This document shows, in pieces, positions 11,301 to 13,070 of a stretch of DNA of 13,070 nucleotides (position 1 is its first letter; every line of letters starts with the position of its first letter). A program made the translations under genes and the position numbers. The notes under the pieces were generated by a model. That model saw only the letters and a list, made by a program, of their open reading frames with translations. It made no database searches and was not told where the DNA came from. Source of the DNA: Baffinella frigidus. Taxonomy: Eukaryota > Cryptophyceae > Cryptomonadales > Baffinellaceae. The stretch lies in the NCBI GenBank assembly GCA_026770585.1, contig MU646467.1, forward strand, positions 139,108 to 152,177, in the 5' to 3' direction.

Positions 11301-13070
11301 ATGTCGGGGATGGCTTCAGACATGGGCGCTCACCGCCGTCCGGCGGCTAGCTGTGGCGCTTCGCCGGGTTCTCCACGTGTTACCTCGTCCGCGCACCTCG
11401 AGTTTGAGGAGCTCGCATCTGCGCGGGTGCGCACCGGGCATGAAAGAGGAGCCCCGGAGCCTGCCCCCGCACAGCGGCGAAGAAGCCAGGAGGATGGGGG
11501 CTGCGAGGGGGGGGATGGAGCGGCTGAGAGACACTGTCGTGTCAGCGGCCGCACGTGTCAGCGGCGAGCATGGAGCGCACGCGTGATCGCCCTTCCGCTC
11601 CTCCTGGTCGCGCTGGGAGCAACCGGGGCGCGGGGGGCGACCACGGGGATCACCGGCGGGCCAAACTGCGGGCCGATTCCAACGTTCCAGACGCGAGAGT
11701 GCGGTTCGAGCGGGGAATTCCTTGCCCCGGCAACCATCGGGAACACGCCGACCGAGTGGACCAAGTGCATCAAGAAGAAATGTGAGCCTCCGTGCTCCAC
11801 TGTTGCGACTCGGAGGGAGGTTGCAGCGGGTGCAGCGGGTGGGGTGCACGGCGGCGGGTGAAACTGCGTGATGGGATGCGCCGGCTGGCGTCGCGCGCAG
11901 CAGTGCGATGCTGCTGCGGCACAGCATGGGCCAGCAGGGGTGCTGTGATTCAACCGCGCACGGGGCCTCATTTCAGGGTTGCGCATCGCGATATCAGGGT
12001 TACAAGAACCCAGAACTTAAGAACCCGCACCGGATTATCGGCACCCTTGCACCCCAGCCCCTCAGCCTGCGCTCCCCGCGCCCTCACGGCTTAGGAGAAA
12101 GTGTTGAGGAGATCAGCTTGAAGAGGGTTGACTGTACCTCCATCGCGTGACTGTACCTCCATCGCGCTTGAATAGGGTTGCCTGTACCTCCATGGCGCTG
12201 CCCCCCCCCCCCCATCGCACATCGCCCGCCACCATCCTCACAGAAAAGAAACCACGGCTGACAACACCTACGCTAGACCTGAGGGTGGTCAATCGCAAAA
12301 GTCAACTCATCAGCAGGCGTGAGTCAACTTTTGGCAGAATGTACAGGATCCTGTACATTCTTCCCTTTTGTCAACTTATTATTGCTCCCGGTCACGTCTC
12401 AAGTAGCCCCCCCCCCCCTCGAAACCACGGCTGACAACACGGACCCCTCCCTCCCCCGCATCAGGCGACACGGAGCAGTTTCTCAAGGACCGGCGAATCG
12501 ACTACCCGTACCCTACCGACTATTTCATAAAGAGTGTGTCGCCGCTGCCGCTCGTCGCTGTCGGGCAGGTACGGCCAAGACCGTCTTGTACCTGTACCCT
12601 ACACCCTAATTCCTGAATCCTGAATCCTGAACCCTACACCCTAATCCCTGAATCCTGAATCCTAAACCTTACACCCTCATCCCTGAATCCTACACCCTAC
12701 ACCCTACACCCTACACCCTACACCATACACCCTCAACCATAAACTCCAAACCCCACACCCCAAACCCCAAACCCCAAACCCCAAACCCCACACCCCAAAC
12801 CCCAAACCCCAAACCTTAAACCCCAAACCCCAAACCCCAAACCCTACACACAGCTCGCGACGGTGGAGTGCTTGTTGCAAACAGAATCCGGGCCATAGCA
12901 GTTGAGGTGCTTACACGTCCGTGTCGCGTCCTGATTTGTACGGGACACGTCCTTTTAAAGACAAAAAGTTAGTACGGGCGCGACCTGGAGGGAAACTTAC
13001 AGCGGGAAGTAAACCCTGAACCCTAAAACGCAGCTCGTGACTGTGGAGTGCCTGGACGGCTACCGCTTTT
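11301..13070 (+). CDS. Secreted/surface Cys-containing protein with Sushi-like exon, partial
   Basis: The exons 11301(?)-11819, 11938-12100, 12465-12568 and 13034 to the right edge join with GT-AG introns and consistent phases (0, 1, 0). The first contains IALPLLLVALGATGARG, a clear signal peptide, then a Cys-containing stretch with CGPIPTF and CIKKKCEPPC. The second starts GCCDSTAHGASFQGC and runs to KNPELKNPHRIIG; the third is DTEQFLKDRRIDYPYPTDYF with SVSPLPLVAVGQ; the fourth is LVTVECLDGYRF, like the V-V-C-GY strand of Sushi/CCP modules. A secreted or membrane-anchored adhesion-type protein is the best guess. The start is uncertain: the in-frame Met at 11301 is about 90 codons before the signal peptide, whereas ATG 11569 is close but out of frame by one base. 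Confidence 0.5.
11938..12100 (+). other. Exon 2 of the secreted-protein gene
   Basis: The exon lies between CAGCAG and GTGTTG, with 54 codons plus one base. It has four Cys (GCC..., QGC) and the polar run YQGYKNPELKNPHRIIG. It ends one base into a codon, matched by the two extra bases at the start of exon 3. Confidence 0.5.
12127..12198. repeat. Short tandem repeat CTGTACCTCCATCGCG
   Basis: Three copies at 12131, 12151 and 12181 (the last with CATGGCG), with GGGTTGACTGTACC flanks, followed by a 13-14 base C-run at 12201-12214. Confidence 0.85.
12248..12440. repeat. 20-bp direct repeats bracketing 153 bases
   Basis: GAAACCACGGCTGACAACAC occurs exactly at 12248-12267 and 12421-12440 within intron 2 of the secreted-protein gene. 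Between them lie AAAAGTCAACT and TCAACTTTTGG motifs and the perfect palindrome at 12336-12361. It looks like a duplicated flank around an insertion. Confidence 0.8.
12336..12361. repeat. Perfect 26-bp palindrome
   Basis: AGAATGTACAGGA is followed directly by its exact reverse complement, with no loop. Confidence 0.95.
12465..12568 (+). other. Exon 3 of the secreted-protein gene
   Basis: The exon lies between a pyrimidine-rich CCCCCGCATCAG acceptor and donor GTACGG, two bases plus 34 codons. The Tyr/Pro-rich DYPYPTDYF and hydrophobic VSPLPLVAVGQ are coding-like, though no family was recognised. Confidence 0.6.
12598..12845 (+). repeat. Telomere-like CCCTAA/CCCCAAA array
   Basis: CCTGAAT, CCCTAAT, CCCTACA and then CCCCAAA units run for about 250 bases, C-rich on the plus strand, the sense strand of the surrounding gene. 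The type of unit changes in blocks, as in the array at 8021-8198. It leads into the acceptor of the decayed exon 4 copy. Confidence 0.93.
12854..12898 (+). pseudogene. Decayed copy of exon 4 start of the secreted-protein gene
   Basis: After CACACAG it reads LATVECL, matching LVTVECL in the intact exon 180 bases further on, then diverges to a TAG. It follows a long CCCCAAA array. Confidence 0.7.
13034..13070 (+). other. Exon 4 of the secreted-protein gene, cut by the window edge
   Basis: After AAAACGCAG the frame LVTVECLDGYRF follows in the phase expected from exon 3. The pattern fits a Sushi/CCP module. A CCCTGAACCCTAAA tract precedes the acceptor. Confidence 0.55.

Noticed and set aside
11316-11986. 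Minus-strand frames of 142 and 203 codons
   Set aside because: They lie opposite the GC-rich plus-strand exon with the signal peptide; stop-free antisense frames are expected at this base composition.

Overview
This window looks like nuclear DNA of a unicellular alga with a complex, red-lineage plastid (cryptophyte, haptophyte or ochrophyte; the sequence does not decide which). The evidence is a protein at 10982 (minus strand) that starts with a signal peptide ending AAA|FSVP followed by a basic, Ser/Arg-rich stretch. That is the usual bipartite plastid leader with Phe just after the cleavage site. Other eukaryotic signs are short GT-AG exons, plant/algal-type TTTAGGG-like arrays, microsatellites and many foldback elements. 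No bacterial operon, tRNA, rRNA or CRISPR array was seen.

Three split genes can be assembled by joining short exons whose splice phases agree. (1) Minus strand, from about 3126 off the left edge: an NAD(P)-binding Rossmann oxidoreductase of the saccharopine dehydrogenase-like type; exons at 3126-3034 and/or 2868-2776, 1639-1527 and 226-130, 5' end not found (candidate upstream exon 4698-4628). (2) Minus strand, 10982-5704: a complete five-exon gene of 171 codons for a plastid-targeted ClpS-like Clp protease adaptor. (3) Plus strand, from about 11301 off the right edge: a secreted or surface Cys-containing protein whose last visible exon resembles a Sushi/CCP strand. Genes 2 and 3 diverge from about 10983-11300, which contains a perfect GGTCACGTGACC palindrome.

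Most of the window is intron, and the introns are built of repeats: hairpin (MITE-like) elements of at least five families, telomere-like arrays, tandem duplications, and several decayed copies of the edges of the host gene's own exons. Copies of exon starts, with their acceptor AG, lie mostly upstream of the intact exon; copies of exon ends lie downstream. One intron (5974-5734) is flanked by a 13-bp direct repeat, and another has a 9-bp direct repeat at its ends, as expected if mobile or duplicated DNA became intron. The telomere-like arrays near exons all run with the C-rich strand as sense, and most abut acceptors.

Layout: 1-97 (AT)n; 130-3262 oxidoreductase exons and introns; 3263-5703 repeat-rich stretch with one candidate exon; 5704-10982 ClpS gene; 10983-11300 shared promoter region; 11301-13070 secreted-protein gene. 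All exon joins are inferred by eye from splice dinucleotides, phase and protein family fit; no transcript data were available.
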